NCBI GenBank assembly: GCA_900770265.1 | Contig: CAAGJR010000029.1 | Coordinates: 1-12,088 of the forward strand | DNA: 12,088 nucleotides | Direction of reading: 5' to 3' | Source: an uncultured Acidaminococcus sp. | GTDB taxonomy: Bacteria > Bacillota > Negativicutes > Acidaminococcales > Acidaminococcaceae | In this document: in pieces, positions 5,947 through 12,088 of the stretch | How the letters are laid out: the number at the start of each line of letters is the position of its first letter | Position numbering within the stretch: the first letter of the stretch is position 1 | Made by a program: the position numbers and the translations under genes | Notes under the pieces: model-generated | The model's input: only the letters and a program-made list of their open reading frames with translations | What the model was told of the DNA's origin: nothing | Database searches by the model: none

Positions 5947-7935
5947 ATGAAAAATATTGATACGGAAAGCATCAACACCCTGCGTTTTTTATCCATCGAT
6001 GAGGTGCAGGCGGCCAATTCCGGGCATCCCGGCCTGCCGCTGGGCACGGCGCCTCTGATGTATACCCTGTGGGATCGGTTCATGAAATACAATCCCGAAA
6101 ACCCCAACTGGTTCAACCGGGACCGGTTCATCCTGTCCCCGGGCCACGGCAGCGCCCTGCTGTACGCCATGCTCCATGTGGCCGGCTATGACCTGAGCCT
6201 GGACGACCTGAAGAACTTCCGGCAATGGGGCAGCAAGACCCCGGGCCATCCGGAATACGGCGTGACCCCCGGCGTGGACGTTTCCACCGGCCCTCTGGGC
6301 CACGGCTTTGCCATGGCTGTGGGCCTGGCCATGGCTGAACGGATGCTGGCCGCCCGCTACAACAAGGAAGGCTATGACATCGTAGACCATTACACCTATG
6401 GCATCACCTCCGACGGGGACCAGATGGAAGGCGTGGCTTCCGAAGCCGCTTCCCTGGCCGGCACCCTGGGCCTGGGCAAACTGATCTTCCTGTACGATGA
6501 CAACAAGATCACCATCGAAGGCAGCACGGACATCGCCTTCCGGGAAGATGTAGGCGCCCGGTTCAAGGCCTATGGCTGGCAGGTGCTGCGGGTAGGGTCC
6601 TCTGAAGATGTGGAAGCCCTGACCGAAGCTGTGGAAGCCGCCAAGAAGGAAACGAAGAAACCGTCCCTGATCATCGTGAAGACCCATATCGGTTTCGGCA
6701 GCCCCCGTCAGGATATGGCCAGTGCCCACGGCGAACCCCTGGGTGTGGAAAACGTGGCCAAGACCAAGGAAGCCGCCGGCTGGGATGGCAGCAAGTCCTT
6801 CGTGGTACCGGAGGAAGTGAAGAAGCATTTCGCCGACAAACTGCCCCAGTGCCAGAAGAACGAAGCCGACTGGAACAAGCTGGTGGAAGACTACGGCAAG
6901 GCCTATCCGGAACTGGCCCAGGAATTCGCCGACCGTCTGGACGGCAAGCTGGACCTGGATCTGAAGGAACTGCTGAAGGCCTTCAAGGATACGGATTCCG
7001 TGGCCACCCGTGCCGCTTCCGGTACCCTGCTGCAGTTGCTGGCTGACAAGGTGCCTGCCCTGATCGGCGGCAGTGCCGACCTGGGTCCCTCCAACAAGAC
7101 GGAAATGAAGGGGAAAGGGTTCTTCTCTGCGGAAGATCATACCGGCCGGAACATCCACTTCGGCATCCGGGAACATGCCATGGGCTGCATCGTGAACGGC
7201 CTGTGCCTCCACGGCGGCATCATCCCCTTCGGGGCCACGTTCCTGGTGTTCGCCGACTTCATGCGCCCGGCTGTGCGGATGGCAGCCCTCATGGGCATCG
7301 GCAGCGTGTTCGTCTACACCCACGACAGCATCTTCGTCGGGGAAGACGGTCCGACCCACGAACCCATCGAACAGGCCATGAGCCTGCGGCTGATCCCCAA
7401 TGTGTCCGTATTCCGTCCGGCCGACGCCCTGGAAACGGCTGTGGCCTGGAAGGCTGCCTGCGAAAACCGCAAACAGCCCACCTGCCTGCTGCTGACCCGG
7501 CAGGGGCTGCCCGTGCTGCATGACTACGAAAAGGTCATCGCCAAGGGCGCTGCCAAGGGTGCCTATGTGCTGAGCCCGTCTCCCAGAGAGAAGGAAAAGG
7601 CCGTCATCATCGCCACCGGCAGCGAAGTGCATCTGGCCCTGGCGGCCCAGAAAGCCCTGGACGAAAAGAAGATCGGGGTGCGGGTGGTGTCCATGCCCAG
7701 CTGGGATGTGTTCGAAAAACAGAGCGATTCCTACAAGAAGAAGGTCCTGCCGAAGGACGTTCCGGCCATTGCGCTGGAAGCCGGCGTGACCACGGGCTGG
7801 GCCCGCTATACCGGCAGCGAGGACAGAGTGCTGGGCATCAACCGGTTCGGTGCCTCTGCTCCGGGCAAGGTCGTATACGAAAAATTCGGGTTCACCGTGG
7901 ACCATGTGGTGGATATGGTAAAGAAGTTAAAATAA
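5947..7935 (+). CDS. tkt: Transketolase
   Basis: This is the thiamine-diphosphate enzyme of the non-oxidative pentose phosphate pathway; it moves two-carbon ketol units between sugar phosphates in the cytoplasm. The 662 residues match full-length family members. Visible motifs in order are ANSGHPGLPLG near the N-terminus, SPGHGSALLY, GPLGHGFAMAVG, the cofactor/metal motif SDGDQMEG (155-162; many homologues have GDG here), FGIREHAMG (405-413, with Glu409 as the likely catalytic glutamate), THDS (458-461) followed by GEDGPTHEP, LTRQGLP and ATGSEV. The C-terminal domain ends normally. ATG 5947 is chosen because GGAGGG lies at 5931-5936 and the promoter places the transcript start near 5895, which excludes the ATG at 5893. 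The gene is preceded by a terminator and its own promoter and is followed by a terminator. thiD/thiE, which help make its cofactor, lie just downstream. Confidence 0.97.
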   Translation: MKNIDTESINTLRFLSIDEVQAANSGHPGLPLGTAPLMYTLWDRFMKYNPENPNWFNRDRFILSPGHGSALLYAMLHVAGYDLSLDDLKNFRQWGSKTPGHPEYGVTPGVDVSTGPLGHGFAMAVGLAMAERMLAARYNKEGYDIVDHYTYGITSDGDQMEGVASEAASLAGTLGLGKLIFLYDDNKITIEGSTDIAFREDVGARFKAYGWQVLRVGSSEDVEALTEAVEAAKKETKKPSLIIVKTHIGFGSPRQDMASAHGEPLGVENVAKTKEAAGWDGSKSFVVPEEVKKHFADKLPQCQKNEADWNKLVEDYGKAYPELAQEFADRLDGKLDLDLKELLKAFKDTDSVATRAASGTLLQLLADKVPALIGGSADLGPSNKTEMKGKGFFSAEDHTGRNIHFGIREHAMGCIVNGLCLHGGIIPFGATFLVFADFMRPAVRMAALMGIGSVFVYTHDSIFVGEDGPTHEPIEQAMSLRLIPNVSVFRPADALETAVAWKAACENRKQPTCLLLTRQGLPVLHDYEKVIAKGAAKGAYVLSPSPREKEKAVIIATGSEVHLALAAQKALDEKKIGVRVVSMPSWDVFEKQSDSYKKKVLPKDVPAIALEAGVTTGWARYTGSEDRVLGINRFGASAPGKVVYEKFGFTVDHVVDMVKKLK

Positions 7936-7939
7936 GAAC

Positions 7940-7974
7940 TGGTGGCTAGTGGGTAGTGGCTAGTGATTAGTGAA
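7940..7974 (+). repeat. Degenerate heptamer array (copy D, no hairpin)
   Basis: Five imperfect tandem heptamers follow the tkt stop codon: TGGTGGC, TAGTGGG, TAGTGGC, TAGTGAT and TAGTGAA. They match the TAGTGAC unit of copy C but lack the GCCAGC hairpin and linker. The array ends ten bases before the tkt terminator. It may be a decayed or independent form of the same repeat. Confidence 0.75.
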
Positions 7975-7983
7975 TGACAGGAG

Positions 7984-8013
7984 GGAGCTGTGAGATTTTG
8001 CACAGCTCCTTTT
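7984..8013 (+). terminator. Intrinsic terminator between tkt and thiD
   Basis: GGAGCTGTG (7984-7992) pairs with CACAGCTCC (8001-8009) around an 8-base loop, followed by TTTT (8010-8013). It ends only 21 bases before the thiD start codon. No promoter is visible between it and thiD, so read-through or attenuation may control thiD. Confidence 0.75.
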
Positions 8014-8034
8014 CCAAAAGGAAGGGAACTGTTT

Positions 8035-8850
8035 ATGCTGCATCTATTGACCATTGCAGGCTCGGATTCTTCCGGTGGGGCGGGGATCCAGGCCGATCTG
8101 AAGACGTTTGCCGCCCATGGCTGCTATGGCATGAGCGTGATCACCGCTGTGACGGCCCAGAACACCACGGGCGTCACGGCCATCCAGAACATCGATCCGG
8201 ATGTGGTGGAAGCCCAGATCGACGCCGTGTTCTCCGACATCCGGGTGGACGGCGTGAAAATCGGCATGGTGTCCACGGCTCCGGTGATCCGGGCCATTGC
8301 CAAAAAAATGCGCCAGTACAAACCGAAGGTACTGGTGGTGGACCCGGTGATGGTGGCCACTTCCGGCAGCCATCTGCTGGAACCGGACGCGGAAAAGGAC
8401 CTGGTGGAACAGCTGGTGCCCCTGGCTACCCTGATCACCCCCAACATGCAGGAGGGGGAAGTGCTGTCCGGCCTGACCATCCACGACCAGAAGGAAATGG
8501 AACAGGCGGCGGCCGTGATCTGCCAGCGGGGCGCCCAGGCCGTACTGCTGAAGGGCGGCCATCTGACGAAGACGGCGGACGATTACCTGCTGTATCCCGG
8601 GGAGGGCAGCTGGCTCCAGGGCAAGTGGTTCACCGGGGAACGGTCCAATAATCCCAATACCCACGGTACGGGCTGCAGCCTGTCCTCGGCCCTGGCCTGC
8701 GAGCTGGCCAAAGGGCTCAGCCTGCCGGAAGCGGTGGAAAAGGCCAAGGCCTACGTGGCCCTGGGCATCCAGAACGGGCTGGCCGTAGGCCATGGTCACG
8801 GTCCCATCCACCATTTCGTGGACCTGTACCGGACGGCTGACTGGAAGTGA
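8035..8850 (+). CDS. thiD: Hydroxymethylpyrimidine/phosphomethylpyrimidine kinase
   Basis: ThiD phosphorylates HMP and HMP-P to HMP-PP, the pyrimidine half of thiamine phosphate, in the cytoplasm. The 271 residues fit the PfkB/ribokinase-like ThiD family. AGSDSSGGAGIQADLKTF starts at residue 8, AVTAQNTTGV follows at 38-47, VVDPVMVATSG is at 101-111, LITPN precedes the KGG segment, and the nucleotide-binding THGTGCSLS contains Cys214 and the anion-hole GTGC. The ATG at 8035 is preceded by AAGGAAGGG (8018-8026). An in-frame GTG at 7990 lies inside the terminator hairpin and is rejected. thiE begins at or just after the stop, so the two are translationally coupled. No TPP riboswitch is seen; only about 100 bases separate tkt and thiD. 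Confidence 0.96.
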   Translation: MLHLLTIAGSDSSGGAGIQADLKTFAAHGCYGMSVITAVTAQNTTGVTAIQNIDPDVVEAQIDAVFSDIRVDGVKIGMVSTAPVIRAIAKKMRQYKPKVLVVDPVMVATSGSHLLEPDAEKDLVEQLVPLATLITPNMQEGEVLSGLTIHDQKEMEQAAAVICQRGAQAVLLKGGHLTKTADDYLLYPGEGSWLQGKWFTGERSNNPNTHGTGCSLSSALACELAKGLSLPEAVEKAKAYVALGIQNGLAVGHGHGPIHHFVDLYRTADWK

Positions 8851-8855
8851 GAACG

Positions 8856-9494
8856 ATGAAAGACTTTGATTTGAGTGTGTATCTGGTGACGGATCGGCAC
8901 TGCCTCCGGGGACGGGATTTCTATGCCGCCATCGAGGAGGCCCTGCAGGCCGGCGTGACGCTGCTGCAGCTGCGGGAAAAGGATGCGTCCTTTGATGAGC
9001 TGCTGGAGGAAGGCCGGAAGGTGCAGGCCCTGTGCCGGAAGTATCACGTACCATTTTTGATCGATGACAATGTGGACGTGGCGAAGGCCCTGGACGCGGA
9101 CGGGGTCCATCTGGGCCAGGAGGACGAGGCCATCGAGAAGGCCCAGGCCGCTCTGGGCCGTGACAAGATCATCGGCATCTCCGCCCATAACATCGAAGAG
9201 GCCGTGGAGGCCCAGCGCAAGGGCGCCGATTACCTGGGCGTGGGGGCCCTGTATCCCACCGGCAGCAAGAAGGATGCGTCCGTACTGGCGCCCGGCGTAT
9301 TCCACCAGGTGGTGGAGGCCGTGCAGATCCCTGTGGTGGGCATCGGCGGCATCCACGAAGCCCAGTACGGGGACGTGCTGGACCAGGGCGCCGCAGGCTG
9401 TGCCATGATCAGCGGCATCCTGGGGGCGGACGACATCACCGCCACCGTGAAACGGCTGAAGGCCCTGGCGGTACAGCACAAGCAGAAAGGGTGA
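8856..9494 (+). CDS. thiE: Thiamine-phosphate synthase
   Basis: ThiE condenses HMP-PP with thiazole phosphate to thiamine monophosphate. This 212-residue protein is a TIM barrel of normal length. Visible motifs are YLVTD (9-13), the pyrophosphate/pyrimidine-binding QLREK (38-42), IDDN (69-72), DGVHLGQED (82-90), GISAHN (107-112), the GALYPTGSKKD loop (130-140) and GIGGI (162-166). All expected active-site segments are present. ATG 8856 is chosen; an alternative GTG at 8847 overlaps the thiD stop as GTGA and would add three residues. The neighbouring thiD supplies its substrate. thiM and thiazole synthesis genes are absent from the window. The next gene overlaps or abuts its stop. Confidence 0.95.
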   Translation: MKDFDLSVYLVTDRHCLRGRDFYAAIEEALQAGVTLLQLREKDASFDELLEEGRKVQALCRKYHVPFLIDDNVDVAKALDADGVHLGQEDEAIEKAQAALGRDKIIGISAHNIEEAVEAQRKGADYLGVGALYPTGSKKDASVLAPGVFHQVVEAVQIPVVGIGGIHEAQYGDVLDQGAAGCAMISGILGADDITATVKRLKALAVQHKQKG

Positions 9495-9499
9495 GGCGT

Positions 9500-9916
9500 G
9501 TGGCCAGTGATTTGAAAGCCGAGCAGCTGGGAAAGAAGGTGCTGACCCGATTCACCCGGCAGATTGTGGACCAGGTGTTCCTGTTCATCCAAAACGACCC
9601 GGAACTGCTCCAGGAATACCAGGACGTGGTCCGGGAAAGTACCCCCAACGGGGTCAACTCCGTGCTGGGCCGGATGATCACCGAGGCCTACGACCTGATC
9701 AACCTGAACAAGGAAAAGCGCCCCCAGTCCAGGCTGCTGAAGAAGTACACCCGGCATGCGGTCCGGTGGGAAAAAGAGGACCTGCAGCTCCAGAAGAAAG
9801 TCATGTACGGGGACCAGGACCTGTTTTCCCTGAAACCGGTGCCGGACAAGCCGGAAAAGAAGGAAAAGAAAGCCCGGAAACGGGGACCGGAGCAGGAAAG
9901 CCTGTTCCAGGAATAA
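9500..9916 (+). CDS. Unrecognised small protein with charged C-terminal tail
   Basis: I do not recognise this family. From GTG 9500, with AAGGGTG (9487-9493) as a plausible ribosome binding site, it has 138 residues; GTG 9491, overlapping the thiE stop as GTGA, is an alternative that adds three. The first 80 or so residues look alpha-helical and amphipathic (LTRFTRQIVDQVFLFI, then GVNSVLGRMITEAYDLINL). The last 35 are rich in Lys, Glu and Pro and look disordered. The protein ends EQESLFQE, whose QESLF resembles the Q-L-S/D-L-F beta-clamp-binding pentamer. There is no signal peptide, membrane helix or cysteine. Codon use (CGG, CTG, CCG) matches its neighbours, and tight coupling to thiE supports a real gene. 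It is the last gene of the thiD-thiE unit, but a thiamine role does not follow from position alone. Confidence 0.8.
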   Translation: MASDLKAEQLGKKVLTRFTRQIVDQVFLFIQNDPELLQEYQDVVRESTPNGVNSVLGRMITEAYDLINLNKEKRPQSRLLKKYTRHAVRWEKEDLQLQKKVMYGDQDLFSLKPVPDKPEKKEKKARKRGPEQESLFQE

Positions 9917-9922
9917 AATTTC

Positions 9923-9954
9923 ACCCTGTCAAGGAAAAATCCTTGACAGGGTTT
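9923..9954 (+). terminator. Hairpin terminator after the thiD-thiE operon
   Basis: ACCCTGTCAAGGA (9923-9935) pairs perfectly with TCCTTGACAGGGT (9940-9952) around AAAA, a 13-bp stem. The T run after it is only TTT, so it may be leaky. AAAATTT precedes it. The right arm contains TTGACA, used as the -35 box of the next operon. Confidence 0.7.
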
Positions 9955-9971
9955 CGCGTTTATAGTACAAT
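9944..9971 (+). promoter_or_regulatory. Sigma-A promoter of the ylxM-ffh-rpsP operon
   Basis: A perfect TTGACA (9944-9949) and TACAAT (9966-9971, 5 of 6) are separated by 16 bases. Transcription would start near 9978, about 11 bases before the ylxM ATG. This is the strongest promoter in the window by sequence. Confidence 0.75.
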
Positions 9972-9988
9972 AGCACCCGGTGATATTC

Positions 9989-10354
9989 ATGCAGGATGAT
10001 GGATTTGAAAAACGGATCCGGTTCGGCCAGCTTTTTGCCATCTACGGCGGGCTGCTGACGGAGAAACAGCAGAACATCATGGAACAGTATTTCTACGATG
10101 ACCTTTCACTGGGGGAAATCGCAGAGAACACCCAGACCAGCCGCCAGGCGGTGTATGATCTGCTGCGCAGGGTGGAACAGACCCTGGAAAAATACGAAGA
10201 CAAACTCCACCTGCTGCACCAGGACCAGGAAAGGCAGTTCAAGCTGCGGGGAGCCATCAAGCTCCTGGAGGCCTGCCGCACCAGTGACAGCACCGATCCC
10301 CGGCTGGGGAAGGTGGAAGAGATCCTGAGAAGCATCATTGACGAAAGCAGGTAA
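9989..10354 (+). CDS. ylxM: YlxM-family helix-turn-helix protein (SRP-associated)
   Basis: This belongs to the UPF0122/YlxM family, small proteins encoded next to ffh in Gram-positive bacteria and reported to associate with the signal recognition particle. The 121 residues show the family pattern: FGQLFAIYGGLLTEKQQN at 12-29, then a sigma-factor-like helix-turn-helix (DLSLGEIAENTQTSRQAVYDLLRRVE, 38-63), and a charged helical C-terminus. ATG 9989 is chosen; GGTGAT (9979-9984) is the only ribosome-binding-like site. An in-frame GTG at 9980 would fall at the predicted transcript start. The ffh start follows two bases after the stop. Confidence 0.92.
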   Translation: MQDDGFEKRIRFGQLFAIYGGLLTEKQQNIMEQYFYDDLSLGEIAENTQTSRQAVYDLLRRVEQTLEKYEDKLHLLHQDQERQFKLRGAIKLLEACRTSDSTDPRLGKVEEILRSIIDESR

Positions 10355-10356
10355 TC

Positions 10357-11703
10357 ATGGCTTTTGAAATCCTAACTGACAAACTGACGGCCGCCATCCA
10401 GAAACTGCGGGGCCAGAAGACCGTATCCGAGCAGGACCTGAAAGAGACCCTGCGGGAAGTGCGGCTGGCACTTTTGGAAGCGGATGTGAACTTCAAGGTC
10501 GTCAAGGAATTTACCGCAAAGATCAAGGAGCGGGCCATGGGCCAGCAAGTGGACCCCAACCTGACTCCCGGCCAATATATCGTGAAGATCGTCCATGAAG
10601 AACTGATCGAACTTCTGGGCGGGACCCAAAGCAAACTGAACACGGCAGCCAATCCGCCCACGGTGATCATGCTGGTGGGTCTGCAGGGCGCCGGCAAGAC
10701 CACCACGGTGGGCAAGCTGGCCAACTACCTGCGGAAGAACGGCAAAAAGCCGCTGATGGTGGCAGGGGACGTGTACCGGCCCGCAGCCATCACCCAGCTG
10801 GAAGTCATCGGCAAGCAGCTGGATATGCCTGTGTTCACCATGGGAGATCAGGTCTCTCCTGTGGAAATCGCGAAAGAGTCTCTGAAACGGGCCAACGCCC
10901 TCCTGTGCGACACGGTGCTCATCGATACCGCCGGCCGCCTGCATGTGGACGAGACGCTGATGAACGAACTGAAAGACATGAAAGCAGCGGTCCATCCGGA
11001 CGAAATCCTGCTGGTGGTGGATGCCATGACCGGTCAGGATGCCGTTACGGTAGCCGATTCCTTCAACAAAGCCCTGGGCATTACGGGGCTGGTGGTCACG
11101 AAACTGGATGGCGACGCCCGTGGCGGTGCCGTACTCAGCGTGAAGGCCGTCACGAACTGCCCGGTGAAGTTCGTGGGGATGGGCGAAAAACTGGATGCCC
11201 TGCAGCCTTTCTACCCGGACCGGATGGCTTCCCGGATCCTGGGCATGGGGGATGTGCTCTCCCTGATCGAAAAAGCACAGGAAGCCATCGATATGGATTC
11301 TGCCAAGAAAATGGCCGAGTCCATGAAAAAGAATGAATTCACCCTGGATATGTTCCTGGAGCAGATGAAACAGGTCAAGAAACTGGGGTCTCTGGAATCC
11401 ATTCTCAGCATGATCCCCGGCATGGGGAAATTTGCGAAACAGCTGGAGGGTGTGGACCTGGACGGCAAGGAAGTCCGCCGCCTGGAAGCCATCATCTACT
11501 CCATGACCCCGCAGGAGCGTCAGAATCCCCGGATCATCAACGGATCCCGGCGGAAACGGATCGCGGCCGGCTGCGGCCAGCGGGTGCAGGATGTGAACCG
11601 GCTGCTGAAGCAGTTCGAAGAGAGCAAGAAGCTCATGAAGACCATGCAGGGTATGAACAAGTATGCACGGAAGGGCAGATTCAAGCTGCCTTTCATGCAA
11701 TAA
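10357..11703 (+). CDS. ffh: Signal recognition particle protein Ffh
   Basis: Ffh is the GTPase and signal-peptide-binding subunit of the SRP; with 4.5S RNA and the receptor FtsY it targets nascent membrane proteins. It has 448 residues, the normal length. The N domain (about 1-85) is followed by the G domain, with G1 GLQGAGKTT at 108-116, DTAGR at 190-194, and TKLDGDARGG at 248-257. The M domain starts near 300 and is rich in methionine. It includes GMGKFAKQ and the RNA-binding segment around RKRIAAGCGQRVQDVNRLLKQF. The C-terminus ends a short distance after the M domain. The ATG is two bases after the ylxM stop, so the two are translationally coupled; AGG at 10349-10351 serves as a modest ribosome binding site. 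All GTPase motifs are intact. Confidence 0.98.
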   Translation: MAFEILTDKLTAAIQKLRGQKTVSEQDLKETLREVRLALLEADVNFKVVKEFTAKIKERAMGQQVDPNLTPGQYIVKIVHEELIELLGGTQSKLNTAANPPTVIMLVGLQGAGKTTTVGKLANYLRKNGKKPLMVAGDVYRPAAITQLEVIGKQLDMPVFTMGDQVSPVEIAKESLKRANALLCDTVLIDTAGRLHVDETLMNELKDMKAAVHPDEILLVVDAMTGQDAVTVADSFNKALGITGLVVTKLDGDARGGAVLSVKAVTNCPVKFVGMGEKLDALQPFYPDRMASRILGMGDVLSLIEKAQEAIDMDSAKKMAESMKKNEFTLDMFLEQMKQVKKLGSLESILSMIPGMGKFAKQLEGVDLDGKEVRRLEAIIYSMTPQERQNPRIINGSRRKRIAAGCGQRVQDVNRLLKQFEESKKLMKTMQGMNKYARKGRFKLPFMQ

Positions 11704-11731
11704 ATCATTCCATTTGAGGGAGGTGAATGTT

Positions 11732-12004
11732 GTGGCAGTTAAAATCCGTCTGAAACGTATGGGTGCTAAAAAGAGCCCTTTCTATCGTATCGTCGTTGCT
11801 GACGAACGCGCTCCGCGTGACGGCCGTTTCATCGAAACCGTAGGGACCTACGATTCTACCGTTGACCCCGCTGTGGTTACCATCGATGAAGAAAAAGCTC
11901 TGAACTGGATGAAGAAGGGGGCACAACCGACTGATACGGTTCGCTCCATGTTCAGCAAACAGGGCCTGATGGCTAAACTGGCTGGCGATAAGGCAGCAAA
12001 ATAA
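11732..12004 (+). CDS. rpsP: 30S ribosomal protein S16
   Basis: S16 is a small-subunit structural protein needed for 30S assembly. The 90 residues begin MAVKIRLKRMGAKKSPFYR and include VVADERAPRDGRFIE, followed by GTYD and the NWMKKGAQPTDTV segment, all family hallmarks. The GTG at 11732 is chosen because GGGAGGTG lies at 11718-11725; a longer frame from 11663 would extend into ffh and has no ribosome binding site. The ATG at 11727 is out of frame. The gene is 28 bases downstream of ffh in the usual ffh-rpsP-khpA order. Its arginines use only CGT or CGC, unlike the CGG-rich genes around it, as expected for a highly expressed ribosomal gene. Confidence 0.97.
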   Translation: MAVKIRLKRMGAKKSPFYRIVVADERAPRDGRFIETVGTYDSTVDPAVVTIDEEKALNWMKKGAQPTDTVRSMFSKQGLMAKLAGDKAAK

Positions 12005-12015
12005 GGAGGACGACT

Positions 12016-12088
12016 ATGAAAGAGATAGTTGAAGTGATTGCTAAGGCTATCGTGAATAATCCCTCCGAGGTGCAGGTGGAGGAGGAGA
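12016..12088 (+). CDS. khpA: KH-domain RNA-binding protein KhpA (partial)
   Basis: Only the first 24 codons are in the window. The start MKEIVEVIAKAIVNNPSEV matches the N-terminus of KhpA/YlqC, a small KH-domain RNA-binding protein that usually follows rpsP and precedes rimM-trmD-rplS. The ATG is preceded by AAGGAGGA (12003-12010), which overlaps the rpsP stop codon. The 3' part, including the KH domain GxxG loop, lies beyond the window, so domain integrity cannot be judged. Confidence 0.88.
   Translation, partial: MKEIVEVIAKAIVNNPSEVQVEEE

Noticed and set aside
7990..8034. Upstream GTG start for thiD
   Set aside because: It lies within the terminator stem and its extension has no family similarity; ATG 8035 has a good ribosome binding site.
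7936..8034. TPP riboswitch before thiD
   Set aside because: The space is short, is filled by heptamers and a terminator, and I see no pair of conserved THI-box segments.
11663..11731. Longer S16 frame starting inside ffh
   Set aside because: The GTG at 11732 has a strong Shine-Dalgarno sequence and gives the canonical S16 N-terminus.

Overview
This is a GC-rich bacterial chromosome segment carrying mostly housekeeping genes. The gene order (rpmB divergent from recG; ylxM-ffh-rpsP-khpA), Gram-positive-type ribosome binding sites, an EF-G-2-like paralogue and heavy CGG/CTG/GGC codon use suggest a Firmicute with a GC-rich genome. My best guess is a Negativicute near Acidaminococcus; this rests on general resemblance, not on a database match. 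No tRNA, rRNA, CRISPR array, insertion sequence or prophage gene is visible.

Layout. rpmB (ribosomal protein L28) lies on the minus strand at the left edge, divergent from recG, and their promoters overlap. recG ends at a repeat element followed by a strong terminator. A dyad-rich leader then precedes fusA2, an EF-G paralogue whose P-loop lysine is replaced by threonine. After a terminator comes an EamA/DMT-type permease gene broken by a single-base frameshift in a G run. A gene-free stretch of about 295 bases (5652-5946) holds two copies of a composite repeat, a short direct repeat, two hairpin terminators and the promoter of tkt (transketolase). tkt is followed by a degenerate heptamer array and a terminator. 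Then come thiD, thiE and an unrecognised 138-residue protein, tightly packed as one operon. A hairpin whose right arm contains a perfect TTGACA -35 box separates them from ylxM-ffh-rpsP-khpA, the signal recognition particle/ribosomal operon that runs off the right end.

Functions. The genes cover translation (L28, S16, KhpA, EF-G paralogue), protein targeting (YlxM, Ffh), DNA repair (RecG), the pentose phosphate pathway (Tkt) and thiamine phosphate synthesis (ThiD makes HMP-PP; ThiE joins it to thiazole phosphate). Tkt uses thiamine diphosphate, so its neighbourhood with thiD/thiE makes metabolic sense.

The most unusual material is non-coding. Three copies of a composite element occur in both orientations: a GCCAGC-N4-GCTGGC hairpin, a 10-base linker ending in GGC, and 3-4 tandem heptamers of the TAGTGAC/CAGTGAC/CAGAGAC type. 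A fourth site has the heptamers alone. All four lie between a stop codon and an intrinsic terminator. Three terminators also share nearly the same stem sequence. No large new gene system is present.
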